Below are positions 1-6,635 of a stretch of DNA of 12,515 nt, in pieces. The stretch lies in assembly GCA_900554995.1 (NCBI GenBank), contig USJJ01000014.1:1-12515 (forward strand), in the 5' to 3' direction. A program made the position numbers and the translations under genes. Origin of the DNA: an uncultured Ruminococcus sp. (GTDB lineage: Bacteria; Bacillota; Clostridia; Oscillospirales; Acutalibacteraceae). The notes beneath the pieces were generated by a model that had not been told where the DNA came from, searched no databases, and saw only the letters and a program-made list of their open reading frames with translations. Within the stretch, counting starts at the first letter, position 1; each line of letters opens with the position of its first letter.

Positions 1-2
1 TT

Positions 3-89
3 GACTCTCTCGGCGACGAGTTCCTCAACGCTGTAAAGGACGGCGACAAGATCACCGTTAAAGAGGACGGAACAGTTATTGTTGAATAA
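3..89 (+). CDS. 3' end of an unidentified protein (partial)
   Basis: This frame is open from the window edge and closes with TAA at 87-89. It encodes the last 28 residues of a protein that begins outside the window. The tail is rich in charge and in alternating hydrophobic residues (it includes KDGDKITVKEDGTVIVE), which suggests a final beta hairpin. A KDGD-ITV type tail is seen at the end of swivelling beta domains in several metabolic enzymes, but 28 residues are too few to name a family and I do not assign one. A strong hairpin with a T-run starts 14 bp after the stop, which supports this being a real gene end. Confidence 0.6.
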   Translation, partial: DSLGDEFLNAVKDGDKITVKEDGTVIVE

Positions 90-102
90 TTAATAATTTT
101 CG

Positions 103-141
103 GAACCGTCGGCAGAGCTTTTCTGCCACGGTTCTTTTTTT
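103..141 (+). terminator. Rho-independent terminator or attenuator abutting the next gene's RBS
   Basis: The arms GAACCGT (103-109) and ACGGTTC (128-134) pair perfectly. An inner stem, GGCAGA (111-116) with TCTGCC (122-127), extends the hairpin with only C110 bulged and a 5-nt loop. Seven T residues follow (135-141). This is a textbook intrinsic terminator for the upstream gene. The Shine-Dalgarno GGAGG of the next gene starts at 143, so readthrough could also feed that gene. Confidence 0.85.
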
Positions 142-153
142 CGGAGGGCTGAT

Positions 154-801
154 ATGGCAAATATCAGAATAGACAACGTATCCGGAGATATGTTGAATGT
201 TCGGCTTGGCGGGAACGAATATTCACTTCCCGAGGATGAAAGCCTGACAATACAAAACGCCCAAAAGGGACGGCAAAAGCTCACCGTATCCAAGTCAAGG
301 CGTATCGGCAGGAATGACGAACATTCCGAAAGTGAGGCGCCGAAGCTGCCGTCGGATGATGAAAGTCAGTATATTTTACTCGACAGTGAATTTGAGATTG
401 AAACAAATTCGTCTAAAGCGGTTTTGACAGTCAAGAACAAGCCGACGCTTGTTGAAAAGGTCGGAGTTGACGCACTTTTTTCTGGCTGTGATATTGAGAT
501 AAGCGGAGGAAAAATGATCGGTTCAAGGTATAGCTTTGCAGGGCAGGGCGAAAAGAAAAAATTTATGAAGAAGCAACTGAAAAACGCCTTCTTCCCGATC
601 GGAATCGGCATCGTGATTTTCACGGTTCTGGTTATTATCGCACTGGCGGCGAACATCTCTGGCAATCCCATAACCCTCGGCGGCAGGAAATTTACCTACC
701 CGTGGACATTCGGGCTTGCAGGGATTGACCTTGTATTCATAGGCTATTTTTCATTTATGCTGAGAAACATTCTGACCGCCGCAAAAAAATATAAAATCTG
801 A
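154..801 (+). CDS. Two-helix membrane protein of unknown function
   Basis: I do not recognise a family for this 215-aa protein. Residues 1-140 are hydrophilic and predicted soluble, with many short beta-like stretches (RIDNVSGDMLNVRLGG, QYILLDSEFEIET, KAVLTVKN) and an acidic low-complexity linker around 54-70. A basic patch (KKKFMKKQLK, 134-143) precedes two strongly hydrophobic segments at about 146-168 and 185-207, and the tail is basic (AAKKYKI). By the positive-inside rule both ends are likely cytoplasmic, so this would be a cytoplasmic sensor-like or adaptor-like domain anchored by a helical hairpin. There is no signal peptide. The ATG at 154 is set by GGAGG at 143-147. The gene is bounded by hairpins on both sides and no clear promoter is visible, so it may depend on readthrough. 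Confidence 0.8.
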   Translation: MANIRIDNVSGDMLNVRLGGNEYSLPEDESLTIQNAQKGRQKLTVSKSRRIGRNDEHSESEAPKLPSDDESQYILLDSEFEIETNSSKAVLTVKNKPTLVEKVGVDALFSGCDIEISGGKMIGSRYSFAGQGEKKKFMKKQLKNAFFPIGIGIVIFTVLVIIALAANISGNPITLGGRKFTYPWTFGLAGIDLVFIGYFSFMLRNILTAAKKYKI

Positions 802-834
802 GGAGTTGCTGCACATTTCGGCGGCAGCTCCTTT
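802..834 (+). terminator. Hairpin terminator, weak T-run
   Basis: GGAGTTGCTGC (802-812) pairs with GCGGCAGCTCC (821-831) as an 11-bp stem with two G-T wobbles and an 8-nt loop. It starts directly after the stop codon of the 215-aa gene. Only TTT follows, then A residues, so termination may be incomplete. Confidence 0.65.
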
Positions 835-891
835 AAAAAATTGCAAAACTTTTTGTAAAAAAAGAGAAATTCGGTTTAATTGTATTTTTTA

Positions 892-914
892 GCGGATTTC
901 AAGTATACATCCGC
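892..914. promoter_or_regulatory. Inverted repeat overlapping the -35, possible operator
   Basis: GCGGAT (892-897) and ATCCGC (909-914) form a perfect 6-bp dyad around an 11-bp centre that contains the palindrome GTATAC (903-908). It covers the weak -35 of the GH25 promoter, where a repressor or activator would bind. A dyad this short could occur by chance. Confidence 0.3.
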
Positions 915-932
915 AGCCTTATGTGTTATAAT
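904..932 (+). promoter_or_regulatory. Promoter of the GH25 operon (extended -10)
   Basis: A perfect -10 TATAAT (927-932) is preceded by TG at 924-925, giving an extended -10. A weak -35, TATACA (904-909, 4 of 6 matches), lies 17 bp upstream. An A/T-rich stretch (about 850-890) lies further upstream. The inferred transcription start is about 938-940, leaving a leader of roughly 23 nt before the ATG at 962. Confidence 0.75.
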
Positions 933-961
933 GAAAAAAGATTCCGAAAAGGAGAGTCAAG

Positions 962-3091
962 ATGAAAAAACGTTTGATTTCAATTCTTATGATCGTAGTT
1001 TTGCTGACGGTCAGCTTTTCTCTGCCCTCTTTTGCGGCTACGGCAATGAAACTGACGGGCGCTACGTATCCGACGGTGCTCAAAAAGGGTGCTCCTTTTG
1101 TTGCAAGAGGAATCATCACCTCTGACTGCGATATTCTCGAGGTCGTTATCGGAGTTTACAATTCGAGCGGCAGAGCAGAATTTGAATATATCGGACTTCC
1201 CGGCGAGAAAAGCTATGATATAAATAATGTCGACTATCTTCTGTCGTTTTCAAAGCTACCGACAGGAACGTTTACATATAAGATCGTTGCGACGGACGAA
1301 AAAAGCTCAAAGGTTGTTCTGCTGAACAGGAGCTTTGCCGTCAACACCACCGGCAAGGTGAGCACGATAAAGCTCACCGACGGAACCTACCCCGCCGATT
1401 TTACTCAAGGCGAGGGTTACAGCGTTAAGGGGGTTATCTCGTCGAACTACAACATAACAAAGGTTGTTATCGGCGCATACAACACAAACGGAACGGTCGG
1501 ATTTGAATTTTCCGACACACCGTACACGAAGAGCTTTGACATCCGTGATGTTGATTACAGTCTCCCGTTCTCCAAGCTGAAAGCGGGAACCTATACATAC
1601 AAGATTGTGGCGAGCGACACAAATTCGTCGAATGTTGTGCTGATGCAAAAGACGTTTAACGTTACAACGTCTGGCACCTCGGCAAGCAGCCTTAAACTGA
1701 ACAATGCAACTTACCCCTCAAACGTCAATTACGGAGAAGGATATTCTGTAAAGGGCACCGTGACGTCGGACTGCAATATAACAAAGGTTGTTATCGGCGC
1801 ATACACATCAAGCGGCGCAAAGGGCTTTGAATATGTCGGATATCCGAACTCAAAGAGCTTTGATATCAGCGACGTTGACTACTATCTTACCTTTTCAAAG
1901 CTAAGCGTCGGAACATATACATATAAAATAATGGCAAGCGATTCACGTCAGTCAAATGTTGTATTGGCAGAGAAGACGTTCCGTGTTATTTCGGGCGGAA
2001 GTTCGACCGGCGACCTGAACGAGGTCAACTGGGATGTTATTGATATCTCATATTGGAACAGAAATGCCATCGACTCGTGGTCTGATATGGCAAGCGAGCT
2101 TGATGCAATTATTCTCAGGCTCGGATTCGCTTACACGGCAAGTAAAAAGATGGAAGAGGACGACAGCTTTGCGGACTATTACGCCGCCGCAAAGAGGAAC
2201 CGCATTCCCGTCGGAATCTACTATTTCGGTGCGGCAACTACGGTAAGCGAGGCGGAGAAGGAAGCTGATTTTGTCCTTGATCTTTTGGATAAATACGATT
2301 GCAAGCTGGAGATGCCCGTTTATTACGATCTTGAAACAGAGGATCAGGTTGATTTGACACAGGAGGAATGTACTGCGGTTGCACGTACTTTCTGTGACAA
2401 GGTCAGCGCGGCGGGATATTATGTCGGGATTTACTGCAACAAATATTTTGCAAGAGATGAGCTTCACGCTTCACAGCTCAGCGATTTCGATTTCTGGATT
2501 GCCGAATATAATTCAAGCTGCACATACAGCGGCGAATACGGGATGTGGCAATACACCGAGTCGGGAAGAATCTCAGGGCTCAACGGAGTGTGCGACAAAA
2601 ACTATTGCTATTATGACTACCCGACTTATATCAAGGCAAACGGCTTAAACGGTTTTTCAAAGCCTCAGCCTGCTGTAAATCCGCAGTTCGGTTTTAAGAC
2701 GGGAGCGAACCTCACCGTTAATCAGAACAGCAAGACGGTTGTTTTAAAAAAATCTCCGGGACTCACGCAAAGTCAGTTTATTTCAAAATACGTTTCATAC
2801 AAGGACGTGAACGTCGGTATGTCGGCACTCGTCGGCGGAAAGGTTGCGACAGGATCAAAAATCTCCGCCACGGGCAACGGAAAGAGCTTCGGACCGTACA
2901 CAATTTGCTTGCTCGGCGACACAAGCTCGGATTCAAAGATCAATTCAAACGATGCGCTTTTGATTCTCCAACATTCGGTCGGTTCGAAAAAGCTTTCGGG
3001 ATATCCGCTGATAAGCGCAGACTGGAACGGCGACGGCAAGGTCAACTCGCTTGACGCCCTTGAGGTCTTGAAATTCTCGGTATCACAATAA
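962..3091 (+). CDS. Secreted GH25 muramidase with three Ig-like repeats and a dockerin
   Basis: A 709-aa modular cell-wall hydrolase. It has a signal peptide (about 1-25, ending PSFA) and three beta-sandwich-like repeats of about 107 residues, starting at KLTGATYP (30), KLTDGTYP (137) and KLNNATYP (245) and each containing VVIG-YN/YT and GT(F/Y)TYKI. A GH25 lysozyme domain follows (about 356-565), then a linker domain (about 570-650) and a type I dockerin (652-709). GH25 enzymes cleave the MurNAc-GlcNAc beta-1,4 bond of peptidoglycan. The family's acidic residues are present: D361 in IDIS, D456 and E458 in YYDLE, and D545 in VCDKN, with WIAEY and MWQYT motifs. The dockerin has two calcium loops: 653-664 (Asp at 1, 5 and 12, but Ser at 3) and the canonical 687-698. 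Cohesin binding would place the enzyme on a scaffoldin or the cell surface. AGGAG at 950-954 supports the start. It is first in an operon with the phosphoesterase 18 bp downstream. Confidence 0.95.
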   Translation: MKKRLISILMIVVLLTVSFSLPSFAATAMKLTGATYPTVLKKGAPFVARGIITSDCDILEVVIGVYNSSGRAEFEYIGLPGEKSYDINNVDYLLSFSKLPTGTFTYKIVATDEKSSKVVLLNRSFAVNTTGKVSTIKLTDGTYPADFTQGEGYSVKGVISSNYNITKVVIGAYNTNGTVGFEFSDTPYTKSFDIRDVDYSLPFSKLKAGTYTYKIVASDTNSSNVVLMQKTFNVTTSGTSASSLKLNNATYPSNVNYGEGYSVKGTVTSDCNITKVVIGAYTSSGAKGFEYVGYPNSKSFDISDVDYYLTFSKLSVGTYTYKIMASDSRQSNVVLAEKTFRVISGGSSTGDLNEVNWDVIDISYWNRNAIDSWSDMASELDAIILRLGFAYTASKKMEEDDSFADYYAAAKRNRIPVGIYYFGAATTVSEAEKEADFVLDLLDKYDCKLEMPVYYDLETEDQVDLTQEECTAVARTFCDKVSAAGYYVGIYCNKYFARDELHASQLSDFDFWIAEYNSSCTYSGEYGMWQYTESGRISGLNGVCDKNYCYYDYPTYIKANGLNGFSKPQPAVNPQFGFKTGANLTVNQNSKTVVLKKSPGLTQSQFISKYVSYKDVNVGMSALVGGKVATGSKISATGNGKSFGPYTICLLGDTSSDSKINSNDALLILQHSVGSKKLSGYPLISADWNGDGKVNSLDALEVLKFSVSQ
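1046..1990 (+). repeat. Three tandem Ig-like domain repeats inside the GH25 gene
   Basis: Three in-frame copies of a module of about 107-108 codons start near codons 29, 136 and 244. Copies two and three share a 27-nt identical block (1454-1480 and 1778-1804, offset 324 bp), while copy one is more diverged. The pattern fits duplication or conversion between copies two and three. Similar modules occur on clostridial cell-surface enzymes, where they are presumed to bind or space; their ligand is unknown. Confidence 0.8.
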
Positions 3092-3109
3092 AATGAGGAC
3101 GGTATTATT

Positions 3110-3811
3110 ATGAAAATTGGAATTGTCACTGACGCACATTACTGTGACCTTGAGCTGCTCGGCGGCGACAGAAAGCCACGTTACGCTTTTTCGGCAGTCA
3201 AGGCGGCTTTTGAGGAATTTAAGAAACAGGGTGTGCAGGTCGTTGCCAGTCTCGGCGATATGGCGCATTATAACGACGGCAAGGACGAGAGCATAAAGCA
3301 TCTCAGGGAGATTTCCGAGATGATGAACTCCTACGGAATCCCGATCTATCACTGTATGGGAAATCACGACAATGAGATTGTCAACGGTAAGGAATATGCC
3401 GAGATTTCGGGATTCAACGTTGCGCCCGCCGTTTTTGAGGACGACGAGGTCAGACTGATTTTTGTTGACGCTTCATATTGGCCGAGCGGAAAACCTTACG
3501 AGGCGCCGAACGTCGACTGGACGCAGAGCCTTGTGCCGGAGCACGAGCTTGATTGGCTGAAAAAACAGCTCAACACCGAAAAAAGGACGGTTGTTTTCAC
3601 CCATCAGAACATTGATAAAAACATCAACGAGGATCACATAATCTCAAATGCGGACGAGATTAACGGCATCCTTGCGGACTATGGCGTTTCGCACGTTTTT
3701 CAAGGTCACTATCATTACGGAGCGGAGAACGTTATAAACGGAATCCCATACACTACGCTGAGGGCAATGTGCTTGGATGAATCGAAAAATTATTTGATTG
3801 CAGAGGTTTAA
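3110..3811 (+). CDS. Calcineurin-like metallophosphoesterase, cytosolic
   Basis: A 233-aa protein covering just one calcineurin-like phosphoesterase domain, with no signal peptide. All metal-binding motifs are present in order: D8-x-H10 (TDAHY), GD at 49-50 (SLGDMAH), GNHDN (84-88, with N85 and H86), H165 (FTHQN) and G-H200-Y-H202. These bind a dinuclear metal centre that hydrolyses phosphomonoesters or phosphodiesters. The family includes phosphatases, nucleotidases and cyclic-nucleotide phosphodiesterases, and the substrate cannot be read from the sequence. The ATG at 3110 has GAGG at 3095-3098, a slightly long spacing. It starts 18 bp after the GH25 stop, and the next gene starts 1 bp after its own stop, so it is the middle gene of a three-gene operon. 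Confidence 0.92.
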   Translation: MKIGIVTDAHYCDLELLGGDRKPRYAFSAVKAAFEEFKKQGVQVVASLGDMAHYNDGKDESIKHLREISEMMNSYGIPIYHCMGNHDNEIVNGKEYAEISGFNVAPAVFEDDEVRLIFVDASYWPSGKPYEAPNVDWTQSLVPEHELDWLKKQLNTEKRTVVFTHQNIDKNINEDHIISNADEINGILADYGVSHVFQGHYHYGAENVINGIPYTTLRAMCLDESKNYLIAEV

Positions 3812-3812
3812 T

Positions 3813-4475
3813 ATGTCAATTGAGGAACTTGTCGGATTAATGTTTGAGATGGTCGGAACTGTTGCTTTTGCAATATCGGGAGCAATGGTTGCCATCAAAA
3901 AAAGGGTAGATGTTTTCGGAGTTGTTGTGCTCAGTGCAATGACGGCGCTCGGCGGAGGAATCGTGCGTGACATTCTTATCGGTCACCTGCCTCCCACAAT
4001 GTTTTCCGATTATCGATACGTTATGGTTGCGGTTATCACATCGGTTATTGTATTTATAATCGCTTATATTTTCCGTGAATCGTATCAGAAGAGCGAAAAA
4101 ACGGTTGATGCGATCAACAATATTTTTGATGCTCTCGGTCTCGGAGTTTTCACGGTTATGGGCGCAAAGGTGGCGATTGAATCGGGATTCACGGTCAATG
4201 GAATTTTGGTCGTTTGTCTCGCCGTTGTTACAGGAGTCGGAGGCGGTCTTATCCGTGACGTTATGCTGATGGAAATTCCGTTTGTGCTCAAGAAAAGAAT
4301 ATATGCCGTCGCTTCAATTCTCGGCGGAACGGCGTATCACCTGATGTATATTCACGGCGTAAATGTCAGAATATCTTCTGTTATCGCCGTTATTGTTGTG
4401 TTCGTCGTGAGAATCCTCGCAACAATTTTTAAGCTGGATCTTCCAAAGGTCAAGTTCCCGAAGGAGCAGAAATAA
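3813..4475 (+). CDS. TRIC/UPF0126 (YadS/YicG-type) membrane channel or transporter
   Basis: A 220-aa polytopic membrane protein made of two similar halves, each with the signature GGG-hydrophobic-hydrophobic-RD: GGGIVRD (47-53) and GGGLIRD (143-149). The N-terminal FAISGAMVAIKKR and MTALGGG motifs are also typical of this family (Pfam PF03458, named glycine transporter), which includes prokaryotic homologues of trimeric intracellular cation channels with seven helices. The hydrophobic pattern fits about seven segments. A function in monovalent cation flux or amino acid movement is family knowledge, not visible here. I chose ATG at 3813 rather than the upstream in-frame TTG at 3798, because GAGG at 3803-3806 is correctly spaced for 3813 and the TTG would overlap the preceding gene. 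It is the last gene of the GH25 operon, 1 bp after the phosphoesterase stop. Confidence 0.92.
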   Translation: MSIEELVGLMFEMVGTVAFAISGAMVAIKKRVDVFGVVVLSAMTALGGGIVRDILIGHLPPTMFSDYRYVMVAVITSVIVFIIAYIFRESYQKSEKTVDAINNIFDALGLGVFTVMGAKVAIESGFTVNGILVVCLAVVTGVGGGLIRDVMLMEIPFVLKKRIYAVASILGGTAYHLMYIHGVNVRISSVIAVIVVFVVRILATIFKLDLPKVKFPKEQK

Positions 4476-4480
4476 ATTTA

Positions 4481-4520
4481 CAGGGCTGTCGCATTTGTGT
4501 GCAAACAGCCCTGTTTTTTT
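4481..4520. terminator. Shared terminator between convergent operons
   Basis: CAGGGCTGT (4481-4489) pairs with ACAGCCCTG (4505-4513), with a further inner GCA/TGC pairing. Seven T residues (4514-4520) follow on the plus strand, making a strong intrinsic terminator for the TRIC gene. The stop codon of the leftward methyltransferase lies in the T-run (4519-4521). On the minus strand the same hairpin comes right after that stop, followed by the weaker tract TAAATTTATTT, so it can serve both directions. Confidence 0.9.
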
Positions 4521-5865
4521 ATAATGTTCGTAATCCCTTGGGATAGTGATTTTTTGCGGTTCCCGCGACCGCTTTTGAGCCGCCGATCGGACAGCCGTCG
4601 ATCATCATTGCGCACCATCCCTTGTCAAATTCGCACGGCACCGTTTCGCCGTGGATATATTTTTTCGCCGTGTCAAGATCAAGTTCGACTTTTTGTCTGA
4701 ATAAATTTCCCATTGCGGAAAAAAACTGATGATGCGGTTTGATATAATTTTTTTGCAGACTGCCTATCGTCACGCCGCAGGAAAATGCACCGATAGGGAC
4801 AGGAAAATCGGAATCAAAATAAACGAAGTTGTCCTTATATTTTTTAACCGCTTTTTTGTTGTAATCGGTGAGCGTTTCTTCGAGAAAATCAAAAATAATT
4901 TTCTGTTCATTTTTCGGAATTTCACAAAGCGCCGACTGCGGCATTTTCTCGAAACCGATTCCGTTGGTTTTTTTCATCAGCGCAAGAAACTGCCCCTCAC
5001 CCTTTGCAATATGCGGATAAAATCTTCTGCATCGTGAAATATTTTCCGTTTTACAGCTGTCAAAAATTATTCCGTCTGAGGTTGCGTTTATAACCTTTTC
5101 GTTGACGCCTATCAGCTCAAAATTTTCATTTCCCGTGAGAAACCAATCAACATTTTTTTCGTTTTCTTCAAGGGAAAATGTACAGGTCGAATAGAGAAGA
5201 TATCCACCGGGTTTGACGGTGCTTTTTATTTCATCAAGGATATCGCGCTGCCTTTTTGCACAATGCAGAACGTTTTCAACGCTCCATTCTTTCCGAGCGT
5301 TTTCATCCTTGCGGAACATTCCCTCGCCCGAACACGGGGCGTCGACAATTACAAGATCAAACGCTTCGCCATAGAGCGAGGCGATTTTTTTTGCGTCGGC
5401 ACAGGTTGTGATCACATTCCTGAAACCCATTCTCTCAATGTTGCCTGTCAGCGCCTTACAGCGGGACGGAACAATTTCATTAGAGACAAGGATTCCGTCT
5501 TTATTTTTTGCAGCCGCCTGAGTTGACTTTCCTCCGGGGGAAGCGCAGAGGTCAAGAATGTTCCAGTCGCTTTGTATCTCAATTGCTGCAACGGGAGCCA
5601 TCGCCGACGGTTCCTGAATGTAAATCATTCCTGCATGATGATACGGATGATTTCCGATCCCGTCGCAGGAAAAATAAAAACTGTTCTCTGCATACGGAAT
5701 TTTTTCACCGCCGAAAGGATTAATTCTTTCAAATTTTTCTTCGCTTATTTTATTTGTATTTACTCGAAAAGAACGCACGGGATTTTCGGAATATGATGCT
5801 TCAAATTTTTCGTATTCTTCACCGAGTAAAATTTTCATTCTGTTTTTAAAATCAATCGGTAACAT
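4519..5865 (-). CDS. RsmF/NOL1-NOP2-Sun family rRNA cytosine-C5 methyltransferase
   Basis: A 448-aa SAM-dependent RNA m5C methyltransferase. The SAM-binding motif I is DLCASPGGKSTQ (105-116). Motif IV, DAPCSGEGMFRK (175-186), carries C178. Motif VI, YSTCTFSLEENE (225-236), carries C228. These are the two cysteines used for covalent catalysis and product release in this family. The C-terminal third (from about 310) fits the RsmF C-terminal and PUA-like regions, with HHQFFSAMGNLFR and the terminal GWCAMMIDGCPIGGSKAV. Escherichia coli RsmF methylates C1407 of 16S rRNA; the exact target here is inferred, so no symbol is given. The start at 5865 has AAGG (plus-strand 5875-5878), which overlaps the RsmE stop; the gap is only 11 bp, implying coupled expression. 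Length and domains look complete. Confidence 0.94.
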   Translation of the reverse strand: MLPIDFKNRMKILLGEEYEKFEASYSENPVRSFRVNTNKISEEKFERINPFGGEKIPYAENSFYFSCDGIGNHPYHHAGMIYIQEPSAMAPVAAIEIQSDWNILDLCASPGGKSTQAAAKNKDGILVSNEIVPSRCKALTGNIERMGFRNVITTCADAKKIASLYGEAFDLVIVDAPCSGEGMFRKDENARKEWSVENVLHCAKRQRDILDEIKSTVKPGGYLLYSTCTFSLEENEKNVDWFLTGNENFELIGVNEKVINATSDGIIFDSCKTENISRCRRFYPHIAKGEGQFLALMKKTNGIGFEKMPQSALCEIPKNEQKIIFDFLEETLTDYNKKAVKKYKDNFVYFDSDFPVPIGAFSCGVTIGSLQKNYIKPHHQFFSAMGNLFRQKVELDLDTAKKYIHGETVPCEFDKGWCAMMIDGCPIGGSKAVAGTAKNHYPKGLRTL

Positions 5866-5876
5866 AAAAATTTTCC

Positions 5877-6620
5877 TTATAAATTCGCTTCAATGTTGAA
5901 CATACAAATTGAGAGAGCAGCAATTGCGGCAGTCTCGGTTCTGAGGATCCTTTTGCCGAGCGACACGATTTCACCGCCGTGTTCTTTCGCTTTTTCAATT
6001 TCTTTTTCCTCGTATCCGCCCTCTGGTCCGATGAAGATTCCCGCATTCATTCCGTCCTTCAGCTCGTCAATTTTGTTGCGCAAAATCTTAACGCTGTCGG
6101 CGCACTCATACGGGACAAGGAGCATATCGAGGGCTTCGGAATATTTCAGTGCTTCGCCGAAGGTCATTACGTTTTTAACCTCGGGGACCACTGTCCTGCC
6201 CGACTGCTTTGCTGCGCTTTCGGCAATCGACTGCCATCTCGCTATCTTATTTTTTTTCTTTTTTTCATCGAGCCTGACGACGCATCTTGCCATTTCGACG
6301 GGAACGATTTCCGCCGCACCGAGCTCAACGGCTTTTTGAATTATCAGCTCCATTTTATCCGCTTTCGGAAGTCCCTGAAAAAGGACGAGCCGAACAGGCA
6401 GCTCCGTATTCTCGAGCTGTCCCTTTTCAATGTCGGCGATAACACAGTCACCCGAAAATTCACGGATCGAACAGCAGTAGCTTGCGCCGTTGCCGTCATT
6501 TGCAACGAATTTTTCACCGGGCTTCATTCGCAGAACATTTTTTATATGATTGAAGTCGCCTCCCGTGACAACAACCTGCTTTTCCGAAATATCTTCCGCA
6601 GGTACAAAAAAGTGGTACAT
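5877..6620 (-). CDS. rsmE: 16S rRNA (uracil(1498)-N(3))-methyltransferase RsmE
   Basis: A 247-aa SPOUT-class methyltransferase, normal length for RsmE, which methylates N3 of U1498 in helix 44 of 16S rRNA on the 30S subunit. Signature elements appear in order: an N-terminal PUA-like domain (1-70, with HIKNVLRMKPGE), GLPKADKMELIIQKAVELGA (83-102), RWQSIAESAAKQSGR (128-142), the SAM-binding loop IFIGPEGGYEEKEI (195-208) and the knot segment LGKRILRTETA (221-231). GGGAG at plus-strand 6628-6632, 7 bp before the ATG, supports the start. It is the middle gene of a leftward operon, 15 bp after the secreted hydrolase and 11 bp before the RsmF-like gene. The prmA gene often found upstream of rsmE is absent. 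Confidence 0.96.
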   Translation of the reverse strand: MYHFFVPAEDISEKQVVVTGGDFNHIKNVLRMKPGEKFVANDGNGASYCCSIREFSGDCVIADIEKGQLENTELPVRLVLFQGLPKADKMELIIQKAVELGAAEIVPVEMARCVVRLDEKKKKNKIARWQSIAESAAKQSGRTVVPEVKNVMTFGEALKYSEALDMLLVPYECADSVKILRNKIDELKDGMNAGIFIGPEGGYEEKEIEKAKEHGGEIVSLGKRILRTETAAIAALSICMFNIEANL

Positions 6621-6635
6621 AATTTTTCTCCCAGA

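Noticed and set aside
2048..2467. Minus-strand open frame (139 codons) within the GH25 gene
   Set aside because: It is antisense to the catalytic domain, with no ribosome site or domain; a shadow of a codon-biased gene.
3798..3812. TTG start for the TRIC/UPF0126 gene
   Set aside because: It overlaps the end of the phosphoesterase gene; ATG 3813 follows GAGG at correct spacing.
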